Source: an uncultured Porphyromonas sp. (lineage in GTDB: Bacteria; Bacteroidota; Bacteroidia; Bacteroidales; Porphyromonadaceae). From it: 37,458 nucleotides of DNA. The stretch spans positions 1 to 37,458 of the forward strand of contig CALTVJ010000008.1 in the NCBI GenBank assembly GCA_943912835.1, in the 5' to 3' direction. Shown in pieces: positions 8,279 through 15,703 of the stretch (its first letter is position 1; the number at the start of each line of letters is the position of its first letter). The notes below the pieces were generated by a model. That model worked only from the letters and a program-made list of their open reading frames with translations. It did no database searches and was not told where the DNA came from. The translations under genes and the position numbers were made by a program.

Positions 8279-10054
8279 ATGAAAAAAGCAATAAATATAC
8301 TCGTCTTGGGTGTGGCACTTCTTGGGGCGCCTTCTTGCTCAAACGACTTTTTTGAGAAAGCTCCAACGGGTGCTTTCGATGCAGGTAAGATTGATGCAAG
8401 TTCGCTTGCCTATATGCGTAATGCTATTTATGATTACTTGGGAACGTATAACGCAGGCTATAATGCCCCTTTCCAAGATGGTTATGCAGACAATGGATAC
8501 TCTCGTAACGATTGGGATAGCCCCGGAAAGAGGATACAGACTAATACCATCACAGCAGCGGCTGACTTGGGCTATTCTTTTGCTTATCAAGGTATTCGCC
8601 GTTGTAACCTATTGCTGTCTAAACTTGCTAATGAGCCATTAGACCAAGCTATCAAAGATAAATATATAGCAGAGGCTCGTGTGATGCGTGCTTGGCTGTA
8701 TATGGACTTAACTCTTCGCTTTGGGAGTGTGCCGCTCGTGCTAGAGGCACTCAACGACTACCCTGAGGGCTTAGAGCGCAAACCAGCGAGCGAGATCCGT
8801 AAATTTGTCCTTGATGAGCTTGATGCGGCATTGACAGTCCTTCCAACGCAAAATGACCCTAATACCTTTAATAAAGCACAGACCTATGCTATCAAAGCTC
8901 GTGCTGCTTATTTCTTTGGGGACTATGCGAAGGCTGAAGAGGCTGCTAAGTATGTGATACAGCATGGTGGGTATCGTTTACATCAAGTCAAAAACCTAGC
9001 GGAGTATCAGGCTGATGCTGACTACTTCAAGAAGCTATTTACAGATCCAAGTGCTAATAAAGATCAATTGGTTCAAGGTATCTTCAACTATGAAGATATT
9101 TGGCGTAGAGATAATAGTCCTGAGACAATTATTGCAAAGGAGTTTACTGCGACGCAACAGCAACACTCTTGGGCACGTACGACCTGCTTCCAAACGCCTA
9201 ATACAGTAGATAAAGAGGCATGGAATACGATTGCTCCGATACAGCAATTAGTAGATTGCTATTGGACACTTGATGGAAAGACTCGTCCTCAATTGAAGTC
9301 TGAGGCTGATAGACGTACATCTTATACTGCTTTGGAGGCTAAGTTGGCCGCTTTGAAGGGAGATAAGAGTGCTACGGCAACTGTGGCTGAGAACCTCAAA
9401 ATGGTGCTTGACGATGAGTTTATGGCTCAGTTTAAGAACCGTGATCCTCGTCTCTATGCGACGGTTGTTTTCCCTTATGCTTCAATTAGTAAATATAAGT
9501 CTGGTGAGTATCAAGTTTATCAGCATCAGATTGTTAATTATGGGCGTACGGGCTATTTCTTCCGTAAGTTTAGCGGAGCTTATGATGTCATAGATATGGG
9601 TTGGTATTTTGGGACGGGGGTAGACTTCCCAATCATTCGCTTGGCGGAGATGTATCTCATCGCTGCGGAGGCACACACTCAAAATAAGGGTTATGATGCT
9701 GAGGCTCAATCTTACCTTAACTTACTAAGAGATCGTGTGAATATGCCTCATGTCCCAACAGGCCTAGCTAAGAATGAGGCATTGGAGTTCATTCGTTCTG
9801 AGCGTCGTATTGAGATGGCTGGAGAAGGACTTCGCTTCTTTGATATTCGTCTTTATGAAGATAATGGTCGTAATGGCGGGTATAAGGGACAAAATGCAGC
9901 GAGTGCAGTGATGAAGGGCACTATCTATGATGTCGTTGGTAACAAGGGTATTGATATGGTTTGGCATGAACGTCTCAATCTCATGCCTCTACCAACTACG
10001 GCTCTCGATAAAAATAAGCACCCAGAGAGCAAGAAAAATAACCCTGGTTATTAA
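8279..10054 (+). CDS. SusD/RagB-family nutrient-binding surface lipoprotein, 591 aa
   Basis: Starts 15 bp after the SusC gene, so the two are cotranscribed. A lipoprotein signal ends at GAPSC with lipid Cys20, followed by the usual SusD opening DFFEKAPTG. The N-terminal helical (TPR-like) part includes YQGIRRCNLLLSKL and IAEARVMRAWLYMDL, and the C-terminal SusD signature is seen in FPIIRLAEMYLIAAEAH and EFIRSERRIEMAGEGLRFFDI, ending in the normal LMPLP segment. It would sit on the outer membrane surface and close over the SusC barrel, delivering ligand. Its length and motifs are complete. A rho-independent terminator follows at 10089. Confidence 0.95.
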   Translation: MKKAINILVLGVALLGAPSCSNDFFEKAPTGAFDAGKIDASSLAYMRNAIYDYLGTYNAGYNAPFQDGYADNGYSRNDWDSPGKRIQTNTITAAADLGYSFAYQGIRRCNLLLSKLANEPLDQAIKDKYIAEARVMRAWLYMDLTLRFGSVPLVLEALNDYPEGLERKPASEIRKFVLDELDAALTVLPTQNDPNTFNKAQTYAIKARAAYFFGDYAKAEEAAKYVIQHGGYRLHQVKNLAEYQADADYFKKLFTDPSANKDQLVQGIFNYEDIWRRDNSPETIIAKEFTATQQQHSWARTTCFQTPNTVDKEAWNTIAPIQQLVDCYWTLDGKTRPQLKSEADRRTSYTALEAKLAALKGDKSATATVAENLKMVLDDEFMAQFKNRDPRLYATVVFPYASISKYKSGEYQVYQHQIVNYGRTGYFFRKFSGAYDVIDMGWYFGTGVDFPIIRLAEMYLIAAEAHTQNKGYDAEAQSYLNLLRDRVNMPHVPTGLAKNEALEFIRSERRIEMAGEGLRFFDIRLYEDNGRNGGYKGQNAASAVMKGTIYDVVGNKGIDMVWHERLNLMPLPTTALDKNKHPESKKNNPGY

Positions 10055-10088
10055 TCAGTTACGCTGACTTTATTGTCTAATGTGATTA

Positions 10089-10137
10089 TCCTCAAGCGAC
10101 TCGAGATCAAATAAACGAGTCGTTTGGGGATTTTTTT
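10089..10137 (+). terminator. Terminator of the susC/susD operon
   Basis: A 15-bp stem (10089-10103 with 10116-10130, including G-U pairs) is followed by seven T at 10131-10137, a classic intrinsic terminator 34 bp after the susD-like stop. Confidence 0.85.
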
Positions 10138-10141
10138 GCAG

Positions 10142-10149
10142 TATCTTTG
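10142..10149 (+). promoter_or_regulatory. -7 promoter element for manA
   Basis: TATCTTTG matches TAnnTTTG exactly. The only TTTG candidates upstream (10123-10126, 15 bp away, inside the terminator arm, and 10135-10138) are at non-ideal distance. A start near 10156 gives a leader of about 23 nt. Confidence 0.55.
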
Positions 10150-10178
10150 TTCTGTCAAAAGAGAATTATATTATTATC

Positions 10179-11162
10179 ATGCAAGAAAAGTTATATCCAT
10201 TGACCTTTGAACCACTGCTCAAAGAGATCATTTGGGGAGGTCAAGATATTCGTCCTTTTAAGGGCTTAGAGCCAAGTAATGAAAAAATCGGTGAAAGCTG
10301 GGAAATCTCACACGTTGATGACAACTACTCAGTCGTAGCTAACGGCGAGTTGAAAGGTAAAAACTTAGACGAGCTGCTACGTACTTATGGCGCACGTCTC
10401 GTAGGGAAGCACGTTATCGAACGTTTCCCTGAGCGTTTCCCCCTCTTAATCAAGTTTATTGACGCACAAGATAACCTCTCTATACAGGTTCACCCAGATG
10501 ATACTTTAGGTATGGCACGCCATAATTCTTTCGGTAAGACGGAGATGTGGTATGTCGTAAAGGCATCTGATGAGGCTAAACTATATAGTGGGTTCAGCAA
10601 AGCGACTAATCCCGATGACTACGTTAAACGTATTGAGGAGGGAACGATTATGGACGTGATGCAGGAGTATAAAGTGCATGCTGGCGATGTTTTCTTCTTG
10701 CCTGCTGGACGGGTACACGCTATCGGTGCCGGTTGTTTTGTTGCAGAGATACAGCAGACAAGCAATATCACTTACCGTATCTACGATTACGATCGTCGTG
10801 ATGCACAAGGTAATACGAGAGAGCTACATACCGAGCTAGCCAAAGATGCTATTGATTATACTCTGCACGACACATATCGTACGGACTATACAGCAAAGAC
10901 AAACGAACCTACTGAGCTCGTTACATGTCAGTACTTCAAAACGAATTTGCTAGACTTGACTGAGCCTATCGAGAGAAGCTCAGAGCATTTAGATAGCTTC
11001 GTTATTTATATCGTTATGGAGGGTGCACTAAGCCTTGTTGATGCTACTGGCAGAGCGCAGGAACTACATCAAGGGCAGTCTGTCCTTGTGCCTGCAGAGT
11101 GTACATCAATACGCCTAGTTCCTCAAGGGCATTGCAAACTAATGGAGACTTTTATTCCATAA
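10179..11162 (+). CDS. manA: Mannose-6-phosphate isomerase, class I, 327 aa
   Basis: Interconverts mannose-6-phosphate and fructose-6-phosphate in the cytoplasm, linking mannose use to glycolysis and GDP-mannose supply for glycans. The cupin-type zinc site is visible: LSIQVHPDD (Gln and His ligands), KTEMWYV (Glu) and PAGRVHAIGAG (His), along with the opening FEPLLKEIIWGG typical of the short Firmicutes/Bacteroidetes form. Length (327) fits this form, which lacks the extra helical domain of the 390-residue enterobacterial enzyme. It is a single-gene unit between the susD terminator and tRNA-Val. The GDP-mannose link to the glycosyltransferases at the left edge is only inferred. Confidence 0.93.
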   Translation: MQEKLYPLTFEPLLKEIIWGGQDIRPFKGLEPSNEKIGESWEISHVDDNYSVVANGELKGKNLDELLRTYGARLVGKHVIERFPERFPLLIKFIDAQDNLSIQVHPDDTLGMARHNSFGKTEMWYVVKASDEAKLYSGFSKATNPDDYVKRIEEGTIMDVMQEYKVHAGDVFFLPAGRVHAIGAGCFVAEIQQTSNITYRIYDYDRRDAQGNTRELHTELAKDAIDYTLHDTYRTDYTAKTNEPTELVTCQYFKTNLLDLTEPIERSSEHLDSFVIYIVMEGALSLVDATGRAQELHQGQSVLVPAECTSIRLVPQGHCKLMETFIP

Positions 11163-11218
11163 GGATAGAGTTTTTGGGATAAAATCATTTGCTGATTGAG
11201 TGTAAATACACATAGTTG

Positions 11219-11250
11219 TTTGGATAATTCAAATTATTGTATTATCTTTG
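11219..11250 (+). promoter_or_regulatory. Promoter of tRNA-Val
   Basis: TTTG at 11219-11222, a 20-bp gap, then TATCTTTG at 11243-11250: a textbook Bacteroidetes housekeeping promoter. Transcription should begin near 11256, about 13 bp before the mature tRNA. Confidence 0.85.
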
Positions 11251-11268
11251 CAGAGCAAAAGCAAATGA

Positions 11269-11343
11269 GGGCCTATAGCTCAGCTGGTTTAGAGCACCTG
11301 CCTTACAAGCAGGGGGTCATAGGTTCGAATCCTATTGGGCCCA
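11269..11343 (+). tRNA. tRNA-Val (anticodon TAC)
   Basis: Folds as a complete 75-nt cloverleaf. The 7-bp acceptor GGGCCTA pairs with TGGGCCC (one G-U), the anticodon stem CCTGC/GCAGG holds loop CTTACAA giving anticodon TAC, and the T arm has GGTTCGAATCC. The discriminator is A and the 3' CCA is not encoded (CGA follows). It has its own promoter and terminator. Confidence 0.97.
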
Positions 11344-11349
11344 CGATTG

Positions 11350-11388
11350 AAGAGTGTTTGTACTTCGGTGCAAACACTCTTGTTTTTT
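11350..11388 (+). terminator. Terminator of tRNA-Val, UUCG tetraloop
   Basis: A 14-bp stem (11350-11363 with 11368-11381, one G-U) is capped by a C(TTCG)G tetraloop and followed by six T at 11383-11388. It begins seven bases after the tRNA. Confidence 0.9.
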
Positions 11389-11417
11389 ATTTAGGAAGAA
11401 GGTAAACGGAGATTGTT

Positions 11418-11927
11418 ATGAAGGTTCTTGTTATTATTGACCCTCAGTATGATTTTGTGTATGGCTCGCTTGCTGTGCCACTAGCGGAGCAAGCGATGCA
11501 GTATCTCGCAGAGTGGATAAGAGCGCATTTGGATGCTTTTGATGCTGTTGTCGTGACCATGGACCAGCACCCTGTGAATCATTGTAGCTTCAAAGATAGG
11601 GGAGGGCTTTGGCCTCGTCATTGCGTTCGTTACTCTGTGGGAGCTGCGATTGTTGATGAGGTCTTTGATGCGCTTGTTGAGGCTTCGCGTTTAGGTCGAG
11701 AGCTCATCTTCATGGAGAAAGCTACGGAGGAGCAGACTGAGGAGTATAGTGCTTTTGCGCAAAGCATTCCTTCAATTTTGTTGGAGGCAGAGCATATTTA
11801 TTTGGCAGGCTTAGCGGGGGACTATTGTGTTGCTGCTTCGGAGAGTGATTTGCTACGAAGTATCCCCCGAGAAAAGATTGAGCGATTAGAGGATGCGATT
11901 GCTTGGATTACTCCTCCTCTTGCTTAG
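11418..11927 (+). CDS. pncA: Nicotinamidase-like cysteine hydrolase (isochorismatase fold), 169 aa
   Basis: Converts nicotinamide to nicotinate and ammonia in the NAD salvage pathway. All functional residues of characterised nicotinamidases can be placed: catalytic triad Asp8 (VIIDPQYDF), Lys101 (FMEKAT) and Cys137 (LAGDYCVAAS), and the metal site Asp49 and His51 (TMDQHP) with His68 (LWPRHC). At 169 residues it is close to compact archaeal enzymes and shorter than E. coli PncA (213). Starts 11 residues' worth of bases after the tRNA terminator, so its promoter must lie within or very near that hairpin or it relies on read-through. The last 42 bp overlap the convergent comEC gene. Other isochorismatase-fold amidases are a less likely reading. 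Confidence 0.82.
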   Translation: MKVLVIIDPQYDFVYGSLAVPLAEQAMQYLAEWIRAHLDAFDAVVVTMDQHPVNHCSFKDRGGLWPRHCVRYSVGAAIVDEVFDALVEASRLGRELIFMEKATEEQTEEYSAFAQSIPSILLEAEHIYLAGLAGDYCVAASESDLLRSIPREKIERLEDAIAWITPPLA

Positions 11928-13124
11928 TCTTAGAGTTAGGGCAATAGCCCATAAGCCGAGCAATGCCCAAAGTGGCAGAGGATAGGGGGTAATGAGGAGT
12001 TCCCACTGGCTAGCTAAATCGGTGATGCCAAGCATATAGCCTGTAAGTTTATCCAAGAGTATCTCTAGGAATGGCAACGACAGACCTAGAGATGCACAGA
12101 GCATCGTAAGAAGTCCAAGGGGGATAATTAGGCTGGCAAGCAGTGTAAGTGGTATCGTTGTGATGACGAAGCTCCAACTGATTTCGCCGAATAGATATAA
12201 AGCGAGCGGTAGCGTTAGGATTTGAGCTGATAGACTTAGACTTAATATAGACCATAGAGAAGCAAGTGTTGGTTGCCTTAGGGTGCCGACACTTGCTTTT
12301 ATTATATCGAAATATAGATAAATGGATAGGACGGCAGTGTAGCTGAGCCACATGCTCCAACTAGATAATTCTGAGGGCGTTAGGATAAGTTGAATGCAGG
12401 CCGAGGCAATCAAGATGTTAGGGAAGTAGGTCTGCCTACCTAAAAGGCGAGCAAACAGGAAGAGTGTTAGCATCAGTGCCGCACGTTCTGTTGCGGGGCT
12501 CAGCTCCGTGAGGATGGCAAATGCCCAAGCCGAGGTAATGAGGAGCAGGTAGTATAGTTTGATATGTCGATGTCGTACAAAAGCGAAGGCAAGGCTTAGG
12601 ATATAGACTACGAGTGCTAGGTGGTAGCCACTGACGACAAGCAGATGGGCAGCACCACTACGAGCGAATTGCTTACGCAGGTTTTGTCCCTCTTGGCTTT
12701 TGGGTAGTAGGCCGAGACTTAGAGCCGAGATGGTTTGTTGGTGCTCTGGCGATATGTCGCAGGCTTGTAGTTTGTTGGCAAGTTTTTGTCTTAGACTAAG
12801 ACCTGTGTTGATACTTGGCAGGTATGTCTTGTCGCTGTAAGTTGCCCGCAGGCTTGCCATAGCACAGAGGCTACAAAATAGTCCAAGACGAAGTAGTCTT
12901 TGATTGCGCTTGATGTGTTGCGGGGTATCTTTTAGGATTAACGATAGGGTAACAAGACATAAGCCACAGGCTAGGGCAGGTAGAGCCCAGCTGTGGCTTA
13001 TGTTGTATGGTATGAGGACGATGCCGAGCGTGATGGGAATGAGTAAGGAGAGGGCTGGCAGGCGTCTAAGTTCTCGCAATAAGGCTTCGTAGTAGCCTCG
13101 GACTATTCGCCTAAGCCCTTCCAT
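11886..13124 (-). CDS. comEC: ComEC/Rec2-type DNA-uptake channel protein, short form (412 aa)
   Basis: A polytopic membrane protein with about ten hydrophobic segments and the Competence-domain signatures SGAAHLLVVSGYHLALV and ERAALMLTLFLFARLLGRQ. ComEC forms the inner-membrane channel that passes single-stranded DNA into the cytoplasm during natural transformation. Full-length ComEC (700-800 aa) also carries an N-terminal OB-like domain and a C-terminal metallo-beta-lactamase nuclease domain. Here only a short N-terminal soluble stretch is present and the protein stops after the membrane domain with a basic tail, so the nuclease part is absent. It lies 11 bp after rpe and should be cotranscribed with it. 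Its 3' end overlaps the nicotinamidase gene tail-to-tail. Confidence 0.85.
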   Translation of the reverse strand: MEGLRRIVRGYYEALLRELRRLPALSLLIPITLGIVLIPYNISHSWALPALACGLCLVTLSLILKDTPQHIKRNQRLLRLGLFCSLCAMASLRATYSDKTYLPSINTGLSLRQKLANKLQACDISPEHQQTISALSLGLLPKSQEGQNLRKQFARSGAAHLLVVSGYHLALVVYILSLAFAFVRHRHIKLYYLLLITSAWAFAILTELSPATERAALMLTLFLFARLLGRQTYFPNILIASACIQLILTPSELSSWSMWLSYTAVLSIYLYFDIIKASVGTLRQPTLASLWSILSLSLSAQILTLPLALYLFGEISWSFVITTIPLTLLASLIIPLGLLTMLCASLGLSLPFLEILLDKLTGYMLGITDLASQWELLITPYPLPLWALLGLWAIALTLRLSKRRSNPSNRIL

Positions 13125-13135
13125 AGACGGCTATG

Positions 13136-13792
13136 CTATCGTTTCAGTTGACGTAATCCCTCAATGGCTTCGTGTGGGTTGTTGTGACCGAAGACGTAGC
13201 TCCCAGCAACTAAAACGTCTGCTCCGGCTTCAACGAGTAGAGGAGCCGTTTGGGCATTGACTCCGCCGTCTATTTCGATTAAGCATTTTGCTCCACGTTC
13301 GTCAATCATGCGGCGTAGGCGACGTGTCTTGTCTAATGTGCGAGGAATGAATTTCTGTCCTCCATAACCTGGATTAACACTCATTAGGAGTACCATGTCT
13401 AGGTCGTCAATAACGTCTGTTAGGACTTCTACGGGGGTTGATGGGTTGAGGGTTACTGCGGCTTTCATGCCAGCATCTTTGATGGCGTAGATAGCTCTGT
13501 GTAGGTGTGTTACAGCTTCTTGGTGCACGTTCATAGTGTCTACGCCAAGGCGAGCGAGTTCGCCTACGAATTTCATTGGCTCAACAATCATCAAATGCAC
13601 GTCAAGCTTTTTGCTGAGCTTCGGAGCGATGGCCTCTAGGATAGGGAAGCCGAAAGAGAGATTAGGGACGAATACACCGTCCATAATGTCGATGTGTAAC
13701 CACTCTGCACTGCTCTCGTTAATCATCTCGATATCTTGCTCTAAACGCAAGAAGTTGGCAGAGAGTAGGGAGGGCGATACGATTGTACTCAT
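13136..13792 (-). CDS. rpe: Ribulose-phosphate 3-epimerase, 218 aa
   Basis: Interconverts ribulose-5-phosphate and xylulose-5-phosphate in the pentose phosphate pathway. The TIM-barrel shows all family landmarks: SPSLLSANF at the N-terminus, the metal and catalytic segment LHIDIMDGVFVPNLSFG (His, Asp, Met), DVHLMIVEP, the mobile loop MSVNPGYGGQKFIP, and the C-terminal IEIDGGVNAQT with the second catalytic Asp followed by the phosphate-binding VAGSYVFG. Full length and cytoplasmic. It is preceded by the small ORF ending at 13800 (7 bp gap) and followed by comEC, forming a four-gene - strand unit with marC. Confidence 0.96.
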   Translation of the reverse strand: MSTIVSPSLLSANFLRLEQDIEMINESSAEWLHIDIMDGVFVPNLSFGFPILEAIAPKLSKKLDVHLMIVEPMKFVGELARLGVDTMNVHQEAVTHLHRAIYAIKDAGMKAAVTLNPSTPVEVLTDVIDDLDMVLLMSVNPGYGGQKFIPRTLDKTRRLRRMIDERGAKCLIEIDGGVNAQTAPLLVEAGADVLVAGSYVFGHNNPHEAIEGLRQLKR

Positions 13793-13799
13793 GATAATT

Positions 13800-14039
13800 T
13801 TATAGACTGCGTGCCAAGGCTTTGAGCTTGGCGAGAGTTACTTGGTGTTTGTTGGATTGGTTGCTAATCTCAGCTGTGGAGTTTGGTGGATAGACACCTG
13901 AGTCATAGGAGTAGTTATTTGTCATATGATATGTATTTGGTTCACTCTTATAACGCAGGGAGCAGCTGTTTAGTATTAAGAGACCGCCTGATAATCTGCA
14001 AAATGGTAAGAGAAACTTGTCATTTTGCAATAGTTTCAT
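13800..14039 (-). CDS. Small putative lipoprotein, 79 aa, translationally coupled to marC
   Basis: The ATG (14039-14037) overlaps the marC stop (TGATG), and the stop lies 7 bp before rpe, so the frame fills the space between the two genes exactly. The N-terminus has a basic start, a short hydrophobic run SGGLLILNS and Cys26 in a lipobox-like LNSC context, followed by a polar, Ser/Asn/Tyr-rich tail. No family is recognised. The tight packing argues for a real gene. The hydrophobic core is short for a signal peptide, so lipidation is uncertain, and no homology can be judged here. Confidence 0.5.
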   Translation of the reverse strand: MKLLQNDKFLLPFCRLSGGLLILNSCSLRYKSEPNTYHMTNNYSYDSGVYPPNSTAEISNQSNKHQVTLAKLKALARSL

Positions 14040-14662
14040 CAGTGTATGGAGCTGATAATGCCCATTACCCCAGAGACCATATATTTGATGGCGATAGCAA
14101 TCAGAATGACGCCGAATACCTTTCTTAGTATATAAGACCCTTGTTTGCCGACAAGTCGCTCAATAGGCTCTACATAACGTAAGCCAATATAGACCAGTAC
14201 CATATTAAGAAATACGCTGATGAGTAGGTTGATGTTGGCAATGCCTTGACTTTGAAGGTTGAGCAGGGTTGTGAAGGCTGCCGCTCCTGCAAAGAGAGGG
14301 AAGACCAGTGGGATTACAGTGGCATTAGACGAGGGACCCTCATCTTTGAATATCTCCGAGCCAAAAGTCATCTCCCATGCCATCGCCATCAAGATGATAC
14401 CTCCAGCCGCACCAAAGGACGAAACATCGACTCCGAGTTTGCTAAGGACGACCTCACCAGCGAAGAGGAAGATAAGTAAGACGATACCCGAGATAACAGC
14501 TACCCTCCAAGGGCTGTAAGACTGCCCACGCCCACGAATTTGTAAAATGATGGGGATAGCTCCAAGAATATCAATGGAAACGAAGAGAGGGGAGAAAGAG
14601 CGTGTAATCTCTTCCACCGATAGGCGAGCCATTTCACTCGAAATGCTGTCAAAAAAAGACAT
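14039..14662 (-). CDS. MarC-family integral membrane protein, 207 aa
   Basis: A UPF0056/MarC protein with six predicted membrane helices and the family motifs SPLFVSIDILGAIPIIL near the N-terminus, GGIILMAMAWEM in the middle and IPLVFPLFAGAAAFTTLL (the usual P-x2-x-P-x-x-x-G-P-x-x-I-x-T region, here with Phe-Ala in place of Gly-Pro). Early reports linking E. coli MarC to antibiotic resistance were not upheld and no transport substrate is established. Complete length. First gene of the - strand unit marC, small ORF, rpe, comEC. Confidence 0.9.
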   Translation of the reverse strand: MSFFDSISSEMARLSVEEITRSFSPLFVSIDILGAIPIILQIRGRGQSYSPWRVAVISGIVLLIFLFAGEVVLSKLGVDVSSFGAAGGIILMAMAWEMTFGSEIFKDEGPSSNATVIPLVFPLFAGAAAFTTLLNLQSQGIANINLLISVFLNMVLVYIGLRYVEPIERLVGKQGSYILRKVFGVILIAIAIKYMVSGVMGIISSIH

Positions 14663-14734
14663 AAAGCTATTTTATTTAAGACTAAAGTTTTATTAGGCTA
14701 GCTAAGGCAAATATCTCGCAGTCATACAAATTAA

Positions 14735-14764
14735 GGAGCTGAACCTCTAAGAGAGGACAGCTCC
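14735..14764 (-). terminator. Hairpin after tRNA-Gly
   Basis: On the - strand this follows the tRNA by 12 bases: outer stem 14735-14741/14758-14764 (7 bp), small bulge, inner stem 14744-14748/14752-14756 (5 bp), 3-nt loop. The T content behind it is modest (TTAATTTG), so termination could be partial and allow read-through into marC. Confidence 0.6.
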
Positions 14765-14776
14765 CAACGAATAGCG

Positions 14777-14849
14777 AGCGGTAGGCGAGACTCGAACTCG
14801 TGACCCTCGGCTTGGGAAGCCGATGCTCTACCAACTGAGCTACTACCGC
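14777..14849 (-). tRNA. tRNA-Gly (anticodon CCC)
   Basis: A 73-nt cloverleaf on the - strand. Acceptor GCGGTAG/CTACCGC is perfect, D arm GCTC/GAGC, anticodon stem TCGGC/GCCGA with loop TTCCCAA giving CCC, T loop TTCGAGT, and discriminator T as expected for glycine. The T stem ACGAG/CTCGC has an A-C mismatch at its outermost pair. CCA is not encoded. Confidence 0.95.
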
Positions 14850-14889
14850 CAAACGGAATTTGCTATGAGCTAATGCCCTTTTGCTGTAG

Positions 14890-14897
14890 CAAAGATA
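14890..14897 (-). promoter_or_regulatory. -7 promoter element of tRNA-Gly
   Basis: On the - strand this reads TATCTTTG, identical to the tRNA-Val -7 box, 41 bp before the mature tRNA 5' end. A correctly spaced TTTG is not present; a TTTG 11 bp upstream is too close. Confidence 0.5.
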
Positions 14898-15139
14898 ATA
14901 TAATTCCCCAAAAAGAGTTAGCCCTTAGAGTCTTTATAATTACTCTATCGCTATCCTCTCAGTAGGAGAAGAATGCTTTACTTACCGAGACTATGTTTGT
15001 CGTTTCGGTAGATGAATTTCTAGATACTTACTGAGCTCTCTGTTTGAGCCTTTTGCCTCCATTTAGAAGAAGATAGTATTTGATAAAGTCGTTTTTTGAT
15101 AGTCAAAGACTATGCTGATATTTATACGATTGGCGTATC

Positions 15140-15171
15140 TTTGGTATGTGTTGCGAAATCGCTTACCTTTG
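15140..15171 (+). promoter_or_regulatory. Promoter of the flavodoxin-like gene (and perhaps catalase)
   Basis: TTTG at 15140-15143, a 20-bp gap and TACCTTTG at 15164-15171 give a full consensus match. RNA should start near 15178, leaving a leader of about 16 nt. A second TATCTTTG at 15136-15143 overlaps the -33 box. Confidence 0.75.
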
Positions 15172-15193
15172 CTCGTATTATAAATAGATAAAG

Positions 15194-15652
15194 ATGAAAG
15201 CAACAGTTGTATATTATAGCCATAAGGGTAAAACAGCACGTTATGGGCGAGAGATCTCGATGCATTTATGGCAGTTGGGGGTGAGTGTAAACTTTTGTTC
15301 TACTGCAGACTTCAAAGCAGAAATGCTTGATGATTGTGATCTCCTGATTTTGGGTTGCTGGACGAGCGGTTGGTTTATCATTAATCAGTACCCACATCAA
15401 GCATGGGTAGATTTTGCATCGACTTTGCCTGTGAAACTTCCAGAGCATTTGCTTTTGTTTACGACTTATAAATTCCGTACGGGGAGCATGTTTAAGAATA
15501 TGCGTCGTCATTTGAGTTTGGCAAATGTTAAGCAACAAGCAGTTTTGCAGAGTCAAGTAGGGCTTTTGAGTAAGGATGATAAGAAGGTTCTTGATGATAT
15601 GGTCAAGAGTATCAAGCTCAAGAAACAACAGATCAAAGAGTCTCAAGCTTAG
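15194..15652 (+). CDS. Flavodoxin-like protein, 152 aa
   Basis: N-terminal strand-loop-helix VVYYSHKGKTARYGREI is the FMN phosphate-binding loop of flavodoxin-fold proteins (Ser9, Lys13, Thr14). The second FMN loop is CDLLILGCWTSGWFI, with tryptophans suited to stacking on the flavin. Residues 90-110 (LLLFTTYKFRTGSMF) give the third conserved strand. The C-terminus is a Lys-rich helix. It would be a cytoplasmic one- or two-electron carrier; the redox partner is not evident. Catalase begins 51 bp downstream on the same strand without an obvious promoter between, suggesting the two are expressed together as part of oxidative-stress defence, which is inference. Confidence 0.82.
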   Translation: MKATVVYYSHKGKTARYGREISMHLWQLGVSVNFCSTADFKAEMLDDCDLLILGCWTSGWFIINQYPHQAWVDFASTLPVKLPEHLLLFTTYKFRTGSMFKNMRRHLSLANVKQQAVLQSQVGLLSKDDKKVLDDMVKSIKLKKQQIKESQA

Positions 15653-15703
15653 GATTCGAAAAACAATTATTTATTTCTTTAACATATTAAACGTTTAATT
15701 TTT

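Larger units (their letters stand above)
14850..15193. other. Divergent intergenic region between tRNA-Gly and the flavodoxin-like gene
   Basis: A 344-bp region with no ORF. It contains the tRNA-Gly -7 element, a degenerate hairpin element near 14984-15011 and the flavodoxin promoter at 15140. The remainder shows nothing recognisable. Confidence 0.5.

Noticed and set aside
11196..11405. 69-residue + strand ORF
   Set aside because: It runs straight through the tRNA-Val gene, its promoter and its terminator; the frame is accidental.
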